DNA from: a virus
Direction: 5' to 3' (one strand)
DNA length: 29,494 nt
IMG/VR virus record: IMGVR_UViG_3300023179_000377
Location: 1-29,494 of that record
The notes under the pieces are model-generated. The model did not search any database. It worked only from the letters and a program-made list of their open reading frames with translations, and was not told the DNA's origin. Within the stretch, counting starts at the first letter, position 1. Each line of letters opens with the position of its first letter. Shown here one piece after another: positions 23,125 to 29,494 of the stretch. The position numbers and the translations under genes are program-made.

Positions 23125-23616
23125 ATGGCTGCTGAAACACTTGACGTAACATCGATGATTCCTGTGAAATTCGAACCAAAACGTAAAAACAGATGGGTAC
23201 TCATGATTGAGGGCATCGATGCCTACATCATCAAGACGACAGCTCGACCCACGATAACGACGGAAGAGGTCGAAGTGCCGTTCATCAACTCCCGTCGGTA
23301 CCTCGCGGGCAAGACCACTTTCGGAACGATGGCTGTGACGCTCCACGACCCGATCGCTCCCTCAGGTGCACAGCAGGTGATGGAGTGGGTGAGAACTCAC
23401 TTCGAGTCAGTGTCCGGACGTTCCGGCTATGCTGACTTCTACAAGCGTGACATCCAGCTGAAACTGCTGGATCCCGTCGGAACTGTGGTCGAGCTCTGGG
23501 ACATCAAGGGTGCATTCATCACCGAGGCGAACTTCGGCGAGGTGACCTACGAGGACGGTGGACCCACCGAGATCTCAATGACACTTCGCTTTGATAACTG
23601 TGTGCTCCAGTTTTGA
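23125..23616 (+). CDS. gp19: Tail tube protein, gp19-like
   Basis: The protein has 163 residues, the same length as T4 gp19. Features fit the tube fold: an N-terminal arm (MAAETLDVTSMIPVKFEPKR), the strand pair NRWVLMIEGIDAYIIKTTAR, a mid-domain GTMAVTLHDPIAPSGAQQVM with E-W-V-R, DFYKRDIQLKLLDPVGTVVE, and the closing GAFITEANFGEVTYEDGG then EISMTLRFDNCVL. It forms the hexameric rings of the inner tail tube through which DNA passes. ATG 23125 is chosen over upstream frames because AAGGAG lies 10 bases before it. It has its own promoter candidate and terminator, as expected for a very abundant protein, and is bracketed by two homing endonuclease genes. Confidence 0.9.
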   Translation: MAAETLDVTSMIPVKFEPKRKNRWVLMIEGIDAYIIKTTARPTITTEEVEVPFINSRRYLAGKTTFGTMAVTLHDPIAPSGAQQVMEWVRTHFESVSGRSGYADFYKRDIQLKLLDPVGTVVELWDIKGAFITEANFGEVTYEDGGPTEISMTLRFDNCVLQF

Positions 23617-23658
23617 CGCTGTACTTCGACAATCGCGACTGACAATTGTCTTCATGAG

Positions 23659-23689
23659 AGAGGCTGCTTCGGCAGCCTCTTTCGATTTA
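23659..23689 (+). terminator. Strong Rho-independent terminator with cUUCGg loop
   Basis: AGAGGCTGC and GCAGCCTCT form a 9-base perfect stem closed by a C(TTCG)G tetraloop, followed by TTCGATTT. It ends the tail tube unit. Confidence 0.9.
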
Positions 23690-23728
23690 AGATTGTACAA
23701 TTTCTTATCAAAGTCTATAGTTAGGAGT

Positions 23729-24499
23729 ATGAAGTGTCCAAGCTGTGAAGTTCAGTACGATAAGCTTATCTCTCTTTCTCTACACTATAGAAAAGTCCAT
23801 AGTGGTACTGCAAAGCAGCTGCGTATCGACCTCTTCCACGGCGGCAAAGAACCTACCTGTGCCTGCGGTTGTGGTACACCGACGAAGTTCATGTCCGTCG
23901 AGAAGGGATTCTCAGAGTATGCTTGGGGACACCAAGCGAAGGTGAGGAACAATTGGGGTCACAACGATTCTGCTCGAGCAAACAGCCTAAAGAAGCGTCG
24001 CGACGACAGCCTGTGGAACAAGAATCCATGGAACAGGGACAAGACCAAAGAAGACGACGATCGTCTCGCAGTTGCAGGAAAGACACTCAAAGAAAGACAC
24101 GGAGAGAGATACGCTTCTCTGATGAGGGAAAATAGACTATCGGGAGCTATACCAACGCTCACCGGTCCTTCTCACCCATTGTGGAAAGGCGGTGTCTCAG
24201 AGCTCGGTGCCATGTGTCGCTCTCGCCTCTATCGGGAGTGGTCTTTCCCAAAGATGGCTGCAGCCGGTTTCAAGTGCACCTCGTGCGGTGCAGATCGGAA
24301 CCTCGAGGTTCACCACGACGGTGAGCGTTTCGCGACCATCCTCCAGAAGGGCATTGAGACGTTGGGAGAACCCAGTGACGACTGGGACCGCAAGACATGC
24401 TTCGTCGACTGGGTCCTGTGGTACCACACCACGAACGACGTCTCAGGCAAGGTGTTGTGCTCTCACTGCCACGATGCACTGCATCAGCGCGGCTTCTAA
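23729..24499 (+). CDS. HNH homing endonuclease with zinc finger
   Basis: ATG 23729 gives 256 residues beginning MKCPSCEVQYDKL; upstream in-frame sequence is the tube terminator region. In order: a C2H2-like finger (C3, C6, H19, H24); a CACGCG knuckle at 44-49, as in the Vsr-type enzyme; a basic linker with NKNPWNRDKT and a PLWKGG segment at 150-155; and the HNH domain with C183-x2-C186, NLEVHH (191-196) and C244-x2-CH (247-248). It would nick or cut DNA and home into alleles lacking it. The AGGAG before the start is only one base away from ATG, so translation is probably weak. It sits just after the tube gene's terminator. Confidence 0.85.
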   Translation: MKCPSCEVQYDKLISLSLHYRKVHSGTAKQLRIDLFHGGKEPTCACGCGTPTKFMSVEKGFSEYAWGHQAKVRNNWGHNDSARANSLKKRRDDSLWNKNPWNRDKTKEDDDRLAVAGKTLKERHGERYASLMRENRLSGAIPTLTGPSHPLWKGGVSELGAMCRSRLYREWSFPKMAAAGFKCTSCGADRNLEVHHDGERFATILQKGIETLGEPSDDWDRKTCFVDWVLWYHTTNDVSGKVLCSHCHDALHQRGF

Positions 24500-24515
24500 T
24501 AACACAGCAAAATTT

Positions 24516-24545
24516 CTACGATGTACTCGTAGGACGAATATTCGT
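24516..24545. terminator. Possible bidirectional terminator between convergent genes
   Basis: Two adjacent dyads lie in the 51-base gap: CTACGA/TCGTAG with a 5-base loop, and the 12-base palindrome ACGAATATTCGT. T-rich bases follow on the + side. The stems are short, so strength is uncertain. Confidence 0.4.
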
Positions 24546-24550
24546 ATTTG

Positions 24551-25117
24551 TTAGAAGCCCCTGCTGTCCTTAGCAGCAGAGTTGTAGTAGACGAGACTCG
24601 AGACGTTTGTGGTCTTCGATATCGTCGGTGTCGAGTAGCTGAACGTCAACAGGTTCGGCCCACCTATATCCCCAAATATGACGAGGATGGGATAGCTGAC
24701 CCCGGCTGTGAGTGTAACAGACGCAGAGACCTCCTTTGATCCGTGAGGTCCGCCGTTGTTGACGAGACAGTTAGATACCGTTGCACCACGTTTCGTGTTC
24801 TCGCCGATCCACATGTAAGAAGCATCGTCGCTGTTGAGGTAGAACGTGTAGGTATCAGTGGTGGCAGGCCGAAAGTAGCCCGTCCATCTGACGCTGAAGT
24901 TGTCGTCCCCGCTGGGAGACGTGTCTGAGATTGCCGTTGGGTAGGTAGTCGCGGAGATCGTTCTTCCGTCGAACCACGCGGGGTCGTCGGCAAAGTAGCC
25001 GCTGTTGTACCTGTCTTTCTTTATCCCGCTCACGTACACCGGCTCGACGTAAGAGAACCCGTTGCCGAATCCGCAGGACTGTGAGAATCCGAAAGCCTGG
25101 TTGAATCCGGTGTTCAT
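24551..25117 (-). CDS. PA14-domain surface protein
   Basis: The protein has 188 residues. Residues 38-150 follow the PA14 fold: GYFADDPAWFDGRTI, then NFSVRWTGYFRPATTDTYTF, YLNSDDASYMWIGE and a later strand SVTLTAGVSYPILVIFGDIG. PA14 domains bind carbohydrates in adhesins, glycosidases and toxins. The N-terminal 36 residues are Gly/Phe/Asn-rich (FNQAFGFSQSCGFGNGFSYV) and may be an attachment strand. It starts one base after the upstream gene's stop, so the two are one operon. It is probably a receptor-binding or fibre-tip protein, inferred from the domain and the phage tail context. Confidence 0.75.
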   Translation of the reverse strand: MNTGFNQAFGFSQSCGFGNGFSYVEPVYVSGIKKDRYNSGYFADDPAWFDGRTISATTYPTAISDTSPSGDDNFSVRWTGYFRPATTDTYTFYLNSDDASYMWIGENTKRGATVSNCLVNNGGPHGSKEVSASVTLTAGVSYPILVIFGDIGGPNLLTFSYSTPTISKTTNVSSLVYYNSAAKDSRGF

Positions 25118-25118
25118 G

Positions 25119-25511
25119 TCACCCCACGCCAGTGAATCCGTTGGATCCCGTGATGGGAGTGAGGTTCTTGTACGGGATCGTGGTGAGACCCGCCACTACT
25201 GAGAATCCCGTCGAAGCGCCTGAGGAGCCCGATAAGAACACTCTGTCCGTCCTCAGGTCTCCTGAGAACGACTCTCCACCGTTCAGGAGGAAGAAGTTAG
25301 AGTTGGCAGGAATCAATCCGTTCGCCGTGAAAGACACAGCAAGTACACCGGCGTCGGACGTGTTTCTGATCACGATGAACTTTGATACGTAGCCGAACGA
25401 GATCTCTTTGACAGAGCCGAGAGCGACTGTAGAAGAAGTTACGAATGGAGAAGCGGATATAGAATACGCTCCTGCGTAGAACTCACCTTGTGACGGATAG
25501 TTTAGTGCCAT
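25119..25511 (-). CDS. Small beta-rich virion-type protein
   Basis: The protein has 130 residues. It is nearly all strand: SVKEISFGYVSKFIVIRNTS, VLAVSFTANG, NSNFFLLNGGESF, LRTDRVFLSG and STGFSVVAGLTTI. This order (surface strand with I-x-N, then N-x-F-F/Y...G-G, then D-x-V/L-F-L, then V-x-A-G-L-T-x-I) recurs in small phage tail or head surface proteins. The function is not known; it probably serves as an adapter for the PA14 protein encoded next. The ribosome site AAAGGTGAG is good, with a TATTTA on the same strand 19 bases before the start. Confidence 0.6.
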   Translation of the reverse strand: MALNYPSQGEFYAGAYSISASPFVTSSTVALGSVKEISFGYVSKFIVIRNTSDAGVLAVSFTANGLIPANSNFFLLNGGESFSGDLRTDRVFLSGSSGASTGFSVVAGLTTIPYKNLTPITGSNGFTGVG

Positions 25512-25530
25512 TGACTCACCTTTGTTTCGA

Positions 25531-25536
25531 TAAATA
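25531..25536 (-). promoter_or_regulatory. Candidate late promoter TATTTA on the minus strand
   Basis: Read on the minus strand, CATATTTATCG lies 19 bases before ATG 25511 with AAAGGTGAG in between. It is the only minus-strand match to the hexamer that is well placed for a gene. Confidence 0.45.
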
Positions 25537-25599
25537 TGTCAAGAAGTAAACTGTGACGACATTATACGATATTTTCCGGATGTCATTTGTGGGTTCTGC

Positions 25600-25605
25600 T
25601 ATTTA
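25600..25605 (+). promoter_or_regulatory. Candidate late promoter TATTTA
   Basis: GCTATTTA lies 48 bases before ATG 25654 in the divergent 25512-25653 gap. The sequence GCTATTTAC recurs before the gene at 26835. Confidence 0.4.
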
Positions 25606-25653
25606 CTCCTGTCAGACTTTGTTTAGTTTTATAGATCAGGAGACAGTACACAC

Positions 25654-26535
25654 ATGAGTGAAGACAGAGAGCAGAAGAACGCAGTGTTTGGACAGGGAAT
25701 TACCAGCCTGCCGGCGGGCGTTGACCCGAGGATGCCCAGGACGACAGCTGCGGACAAGGCGAAGTCAGACTTCGGCCTCGACATACCGCAAGAGATCGTT
25801 CCGCTTCCGTCGAATGGCAAGGTGTATCCCCCTGACTCTACACTCTACGGATCTGATTCTGTTGAGATCAAGGCGATGACGGCGAAAGAAGAGGACATCC
25901 TCACTTCTCGTGCGCTCCTCAAGAAGGGTACAGTCATCTCTGAGCTGATCAAGTCATGCCTCATCGATAAGTCAATCAATCCACTTGACCTGCTGTCAGG
26001 TGACCGCAATGCACTGATGGTGGCGATCCGAATCACAGGGTACGGTCCTGAGTACAACGTTGAGATGGAATGTCCCGAGTGCTCTGTAAAGTCTCCCCAC
26101 GCATTCAACCTCGGCACTCTTCCTATCAAGCGGCTTGAGATCGAGCCTGCAATTCCGGGCTCTAACGTCTTCGAGTTCAAGCTTCCCTACAGCGGAAAGA
26201 TCGTCAAATTCAAGTTCATGACGGGACGTGACGAGGAAGAGATGTCTCAGCTCGCCGAGAAGCAGAAGAAGCTCGCTCTCGGAACAGAGTCTAGCGTCAC
26301 TACCTCTCTTCTCTTCTCCATCATCTCGATCGACGGTATCGAAGACAGAGCGAAGATCGCTAACTTCGTCAAGGTGATGCCTGCTCGAGACTCTCTAGCA
26401 CTCCGGGACTACGTCAAGGACAATGAGCCAGGTATCGTCATGAAGCAGGACACTACTTGCAACGCTTGTGGTCACACAGAGGAGGTCTCCATGCCACTCG
26501 GCGTCACGTTTCTTTGGCCTTCAGCCGGAAGATAG
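25654..26535 (+). CDS. Baseplate/tail-assembly protein, gp26-like
   Basis: The protein has 293 residues. VPLPSNGKVYPP (49-60), then VEIKAMTAKEEDILTSRALL and later TGYGPEYNVEMECPECSVKS match the family named after the T4 baseplate protein gp26. Two C-x2-C pairs (C140/C143, C269/C272) could bind zinc. Gene order places it between the tube and tape measure genes, where tail-assembly chaperones lie in many myophages. Ribosome site CAGGAGA. The frame ends at TAG 26533. A second ORF continues in the +1 frame and looks like a missing C-terminal part. An internal ATG at 26491, preceded by GAGGAGG, would make only 14 residues. Confidence 0.7.
   Translation: MSEDREQKNAVFGQGITSLPAGVDPRMPRTTAADKAKSDFGLDIPQEIVPLPSNGKVYPPDSTLYGSDSVEIKAMTAKEEDILTSRALLKKGTVISELIKSCLIDKSINPLDLLSGDRNALMVAIRITGYGPEYNVEMECPECSVKSPHAFNLGTLPIKRLEIEPAIPGSNVFEFKLPYSGKIVKFKFMTGRDEEEMSQLAEKQKKLALGTESSVTTSLLFSIISIDGIEDRAKIANFVKVMPARDSLALRDYVKDNEPGIVMKQDTTCNACGHTEEVSMPLGVTFLWPSAGR
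26512..26535 (+). other. Candidate +1 frameshift window
   Basis: In the gp26-like frame the codons read TTT CTT TGG, then six more codons to AGA TAG. CTT followed by T is the slip used in the bacterial RF2 gene, where CUU re-pairs on UUU. A second option is AGA immediately before the TAG stop. Either joins the gp26-like protein to the downstream ORF, which has no normal start codon near the junction. Confidence 0.45.
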
Positions 26536-26782
26536 AGCTAATGTCATACTGGAACCCGCCTTCCTGCTCACGTATTACGGCGGGTTCCTCTATGAGGAAG
26601 TACAGAACATGCCTGTTCAGTACAAGCGTTGGTTCATAGAGCGGATAAGCAGAGAGCTCAACAGGACTTCCGAATCGGGACAGACCCAGTCACGCGCTCT
26701 CCACCAGAATGACTCAGAGACCCGTGCACTGATGGGCCGTACACGAGAGTCTTCTCCATCGAGACTCAGACGTTTCACATAA
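26513..26782 (+). CDS. +1-frame extension of the gp26-like protein
   Basis: About 88 residues in the +1 frame relative to the gp26-like gene. The meaningful part begins right at the gp26 stop: EDRANVILEPAFLLTYYGGF, then LYEEVQNMPVQYKRWFIERI, then a polar tail (SESGQTQSRALHQNDSETRA). This has the look of a conserved helical domain, with an M-P-x-x-Y-x-R/K-x-x-I/M motif like the ends of other tail chaperone proteins. No ATG or TTG lies in this frame before residue N-M-P; the only earlier choice is a GTG at 26468 inside the previous gene without a ribosome site. So it is either made by frameshift fusion, or a sequencing error or real mutation split one gene. Confidence 0.55.
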   Translation, partial: FGLQPEDRANVILEPAFLLTYYGGFLYEEVQNMPVQYKRWFIERISRELNRTSESGQTQSRALHQNDSETRALMGRTRESSPSRLRRFT

Positions 26783-26810
26783 ATTTCGGCAACCTTTGTC
26801 ATCGAGCCGC

Positions 26811-26816
26811 TATTTA
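26811..26816 (+). promoter_or_regulatory. Candidate late promoter TATTTA
   Basis: GCTATTTACCTG lies 18 bases before ATG 26835, upstream of the small gene and the tape measure gene. Confidence 0.45.
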
Positions 26817-26834
26817 CCTGTGCAGGAGACAAAG

Positions 26835-27134
26835 ATGCACCAAGAAGAAGAGAAGCAGTCTCTCAACGAGTTGTCTTTCGGACTCAACCTCGCAGGAAAG
26901 ATTTTCCTAGCTTCGTGTGGAGCATGGTTGGTTGGAAAGCTTGTCAACATGAAGCTTCGAGGCACGAGAGAAGAAGTCGGAGCGGTTGCAAATGCTCTCA
27001 TGGCGTCTCGTCGGTTCCAGGACGAGCTCAACAGGCCCGGTGCCTCGGTAGAGTCTGTTGTCGAGAAGTTGCGCATCAAGAATATGTCTGCCGCAGAGTT
27101 TGAGAGAGTCCTCGGCGTACGCTGGCCACTCTGA
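26835..27134 (+). CDS. Small conserved protein before the tape measure gene
   Basis: I start at ATG 26835 (MHQEEEKQSLNELSFGLNL...), 99 residues, because GCAGGAGAC lies just upstream. It has one moderately hydrophobic helix (LAGKIFLASCGAWLVGKLV, residues 19-37) and then a soluble helical domain (TREEVGAVANALMASRRFQD, SVEKLRIKNMSAAEFERVLG with minor gaps). The ending is VRWPL. The hydrophobic helix may be a membrane segment or may pack on the tape measure. It ends 14 bases before the tape measure gene, so it is in the same operon and may assist it. Confidence 0.65.
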   Translation: MHQEEEKQSLNELSFGLNLAGKIFLASCGAWLVGKLVNMKLRGTREEVGAVANALMASRRFQDELNRPGASVESVVEKLRIKNMSAAEFERVLGVRWPL

Positions 27135-27148
27135 CGTAGGGAGTCGAC

Positions 27149-29494
27149 ATGGCTGATCCGAGTGGCAATAATCCTGGTGGACCTGATCCTCGAGTAGCAC
27201 AAGAGATAGCTCGAGCGATGCAGGCAGTGAGAGACAACACTGTCGCTGCCACAAGAGCGTTCGAAGATCAACTTCGAATCGTTACGCAGCTGAGAGATGC
27301 GATGCAGCAGATGTCTAGTATCGATATGACGAAGACGGGACCATCAGCCCAATCTGCAGCAGATTGGCAGAAGGTTACGAATGAGCTGAATAAGTCGCGT
27401 AAGGCTTCGGACACTACCACAGAATCTCTCAAGAAAGCATCTGTTGTGATGCAGTCCAAGTTTGCGAAAGCTGCCATCGTAGGTGCTAGCGCCCTCAGCG
27501 GTCTAGGTCAGGGCTTCAGAAATCTCTATGCGCTGACGAAATCAGTAGGTAGCTTCTTTGGCTCCGTGGTCTCTGGCGCTACAAAGGTGGCAAAGTCAAT
27601 CATTGCAATTCCGTTTACGATGATAAATAAACTGTTTAGCATGGCCCAGAGTGGCGGCGGATCCAACGAATTGGCTGTCGCACTTGAAGAAGTCAGAGCT
27701 CAGTTCGGAGACCTAAACAGCACAGCGTCTCAGACAGTCATTCAAGGTGCCAGGAGCATGGAGGGCTTCGCCGGTGCTGGTATCAGTGCGTTGCGTGTGT
27801 TTGGCAACGTCGCCGAGCGAATGAAACTGCTCAATAAGCTAGCCGGCGACTTAGGACCGCTCTTTCTAGCAAATATAGAAAAATTCAAGGGAGCCGAGGG
27901 TGCAATTCTCGGTTATCAAAAGGGACTCGGCCTCACAAACGAGATGATGTCTGCTGTCACTGTTAGGGCACAGCAGATGGGAACAGGTGTTACTGACGTT
28001 CTCAATGACATGACTAAGTTGTCGCTCGGCATGGCTAAGTCTATGGGTCTCAATGCTAAGGTCTTGTCCCGCGACATGGGAAAGGCGATGCAGGACAGCG
28101 CTCGATTCGGACACCTACTTGGAAAAGAGATTGCAGCCAACGCCGCGTACGCTCAAAAGCTGGGCGTCTCTCTCGACAAGCTGACAGGACTCATGGATAA
28201 GTTCGAGACTTTTGACGAAGCTGCAGAGTCTACGTCAAAGTTGAACGAGCAGTTCGGACTCAACATCGACGCCCAAGAGATAATGTCTGCTCAGTCACCT
28301 GGAGCGAAACTCGACATACTCAGGAAGCAATTTGCAGCGACGGGTAAAGATCTCAAAGATCTCACCTACCAGGAGAGAAAGCTCATTGCTGCTAACACGG
28401 GCCTCGACGCTTCTACGCTTGACACTGTTCTCGCTCAAGAGAAAGCCGGCGTTTCTTTTGATGAGATGACGTCTGCTAGCGAGTCAGCCGAGAAGAAGCA
28501 GTTGTCTCAGACAGAGGCGATGCACGAACTTGCCACAGCAATGGAGCGCATCACTCAAAGCGGCGGCGGCGAAGGCGGCGGAATATTTGCGCACATCTTC
28601 CGAGGATTTGCTAGGGGAGTTCAGTCGAACAAAGAGTTCATCGGTTTGATGCGCAACATCAACATCGTGATGAGAGAGGCTACGATCTTCGGCGTCAAAC
28701 TCGGAAAGATGTTCGTGGATCTCTTCCCAGGCGTTAAAGACATCTTCGGCGGATTGAAGGACATGTTCGATCCTAAGCGCTTCAGGAAGATGTTCGATGG
28801 AGTCCTGAAGGCTTTTGACGTCTTTAAAGTCGGTGGCAGCGGCAAGATGGAAGACTTCATGGACAACATCAAGAAGGTCTTCACAAACTTCTTTGATGAA
28901 GGAGCCCCGGCGGGAAAAAAGGTCCTCGAAGGATTTAAGAAATTCTTCAAGGCTATGTTAAACGTCGTTGGTGCTGTAGGCGCCTGGCTTGTTCCAAAAC
29001 TCTCTGAGATTATAGTAAAGATAACCGACTGGATTCGAAATCCAAAAGTTCCAAAAGTTTCCACCGATGGCCTGGGTAACGTCGTGATGTCACCCATGGA
29101 GAAGGCCCTCGAGGCTGTCAAAGAGAAGCTTGTTCCTGCTCTCGAGGATTTAGCCTCAGCGATCTGGGATAGACTGAAACAAGCATTGATGAGCAGCATT
29201 GGCAAGAAAGCTCTCGCTGGAGCAGCTCTGACTGTTCTTGCCCCTGCCCTGTTGAACGGCCTGCTCGGAGCATCTTCTGCAGGAATCTTCTCTAGCGCCG
29301 GAAAGTTGATAGTGAAAGGTCTTACGGGTGGACTCGCGGCTGAAGATGCAGGGGCAGTAAAAGATATAGGGCTGGGACTGTTTGGCATCGCTAAGAAGGT
29401 GACGTCTAATCCCGAGACGATGGCAAAGATAAGTGGACAGTTCGCTAAGTTTGGAGAAATACTTGGTCCACGAGCGATGAAAGCGATACCTGTC
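27149..29494 (+). CDS. Tail tape measure protein (partial, N-terminal 782 residues)
   Basis: The frame is open from ATG 27149 (TAGGGAG 5 bases upstream) to the window end, 782 codons with no stop, so the gene continues. The protein starts polar (MADPSGNNPGGPDPRVAQEI), then long helical stretches with few aromatic residues, alternating with hydrophobic segments. These include VGAVGAWLVPKLSEIIVKIT and, at about residues 687-710, LAGAALTVLAPALLNGLLGA. A Gly-rich break (SGGGEGGG) lies near residue 472. Length, composition and position after the tube gene fit a tape measure, which sets tail length and is ejected into the host. No lysozyme or peptidase motif is visible in this part. Confidence 0.8.
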   Translation, partial: MADPSGNNPGGPDPRVAQEIARAMQAVRDNTVAATRAFEDQLRIVTQLRDAMQQMSSIDMTKTGPSAQSAADWQKVTNELNKSRKASDTTTESLKKASVVMQSKFAKAAIVGASALSGLGQGFRNLYALTKSVGSFFGSVVSGATKVAKSIIAIPFTMINKLFSMAQSGGGSNELAVALEEVRAQFGDLNSTASQTVIQGARSMEGFAGAGISALRVFGNVAERMKLLNKLAGDLGPLFLANIEKFKGAEGAILGYQKGLGLTNEMMSAVTVRAQQMGTGVTDVLNDMTKLSLGMAKSMGLNAKVLSRDMGKAMQDSARFGHLLGKEIAANAAYAQKLGVSLDKLTGLMDKFETFDEAAESTSKLNEQFGLNIDAQEIMSAQSPGAKLDILRKQFAATGKDLKDLTYQERKLIAANTGLDASTLDTVLAQEKAGVSFDEMTSASESAEKKQLSQTEAMHELATAMERITQSGGGEGGGIFAHIFRGFARGVQSNKEFIGLMRNINIVMREATIFGVKLGKMFVDLFPGVKDIFGGLKDMFDPKRFRKMFDGVLKAFDVFKVGGSGKMEDFMDNIKKVFTNFFDEGAPAGKKVLEGFKKFFKAMLNVVGAVGAWLVPKLSEIIVKITDWIRNPKVPKVSTDGLGNVVMSPMEKALEAVKEKLVPALEDLASAIWDRLKQALMSSIGKKALAGAALTVLAPALLNGLLGASSAGIFSSAGKLIVKGLTGGLAAEDAGAVKDIGLGLFGIAKKVTSNPETMAKISGQFAKFGEILGPRAMKAIPV

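Noticed and set aside
26541-26639. ATG at 26541 just after the gp26-like stop as start of the next gene
   Set aside because: It opens a third frame of 32 codons rich in Ser, Arg and Cys; the protein-like sequence is in the +1 frame instead.
28621-29388. 255-codon minus-strand ORF opposite the tape measure gene
   Set aside because: It lies entirely inside the long + strand tape measure frame; its composition (Pro, Ser, Phe-rich) is what antisense reading of helical Lys/Glu/Gly codons gives, and it has no ribosome site.
1-29494. tRNA genes, CRISPR arrays, integrase or transposase genes
   Set aside because: I looked through the gaps and found no cloverleaf-like sequence, no regularly spaced repeats and no recombinase motifs; the window gives no sign of lysogeny genes.

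Overview
The window reads as part of the genome of a large tailed phage of the contractile-tail (myovirus) type, with a T4-like plan for its neck, tail and baseplate genes. Coding density is very high, intergenic gaps total only about 2 kb, and most genes lie on the + strand with short overlaps. Many small proteins are of the kind seen in large phages from aquatic metagenomes. I see no rRNA, tRNA, CRISPR array, integrase or transposase. The host cannot be named from the sequence. Portal, terminase and major capsid genes are not here.

Layout. (1) 1-1581: the C-terminal end of a methyltransferase-like protein, a basic DUF5824-like protein and an NAD(P)H/FMN flavoprotein. (2) 1668-4098: a minus-strand cassette of two adhesin-like proteins (a LamG domain and a likely beta-propeller) that share an N-terminal anchor and leader, with a small gene between them. 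A scar of the flavoprotein gene lies beyond the cassette. (3) 4349-11640: a run of accessory and probably virion-associated small genes. These include a YkgJ-like Cys-rich protein, a one-pass membrane protein, a probable decoration protein, a ParB/sulfiredoxin-fold protein, a ligase-fold-like protein and several unknowns. (4) 11691-14728: neck and tail completion genes in T4 order (gp13-, gp14- and gp15-like). (5) 14784-20953: two tandem, oversized tail sheath paralogues. (6) 21355-24499: the tail tube gene, flanked by two free-standing homing endonucleases of different nuclease class. (7) 24551-25511: a second minus-strand surface-protein cassette (PA14 domain plus a beta-rich small protein). 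(8) 25654-29494: a gp26-like baseplate/tail-assembly protein with a +1-frame downstream ORF that has no good start of its own, a small conserved gene, and the tape measure gene running off the window.

How it works together. Genes 11691-20953, 23125-23616 and 25654-29494 form the head-tail joining and tail-building module: neck and sheath terminator, sheath, tube, a chaperone/hub factor and the length-determining tape measure. The inverted cassettes carry host-range or selfish genes inserted between structural genes.

Three cross-cutting signals stand out. A TAYTTA hexamer sits just upstream of most + strand transcription units and is a candidate late promoter. It lies only 6-10 bases before the start codon of four genes that lack a Shine-Dalgarno sequence. 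Those same four genes, plus two others, encode a shared L-x-x-L-I-x-E helix that resembles the cleaved capsid-targeting peptides of T4 internal proteins. Finally, a possible programmed +1 frameshift precedes the tape measure gene, where other tailed phages place frameshifted tail-assembly chaperones.
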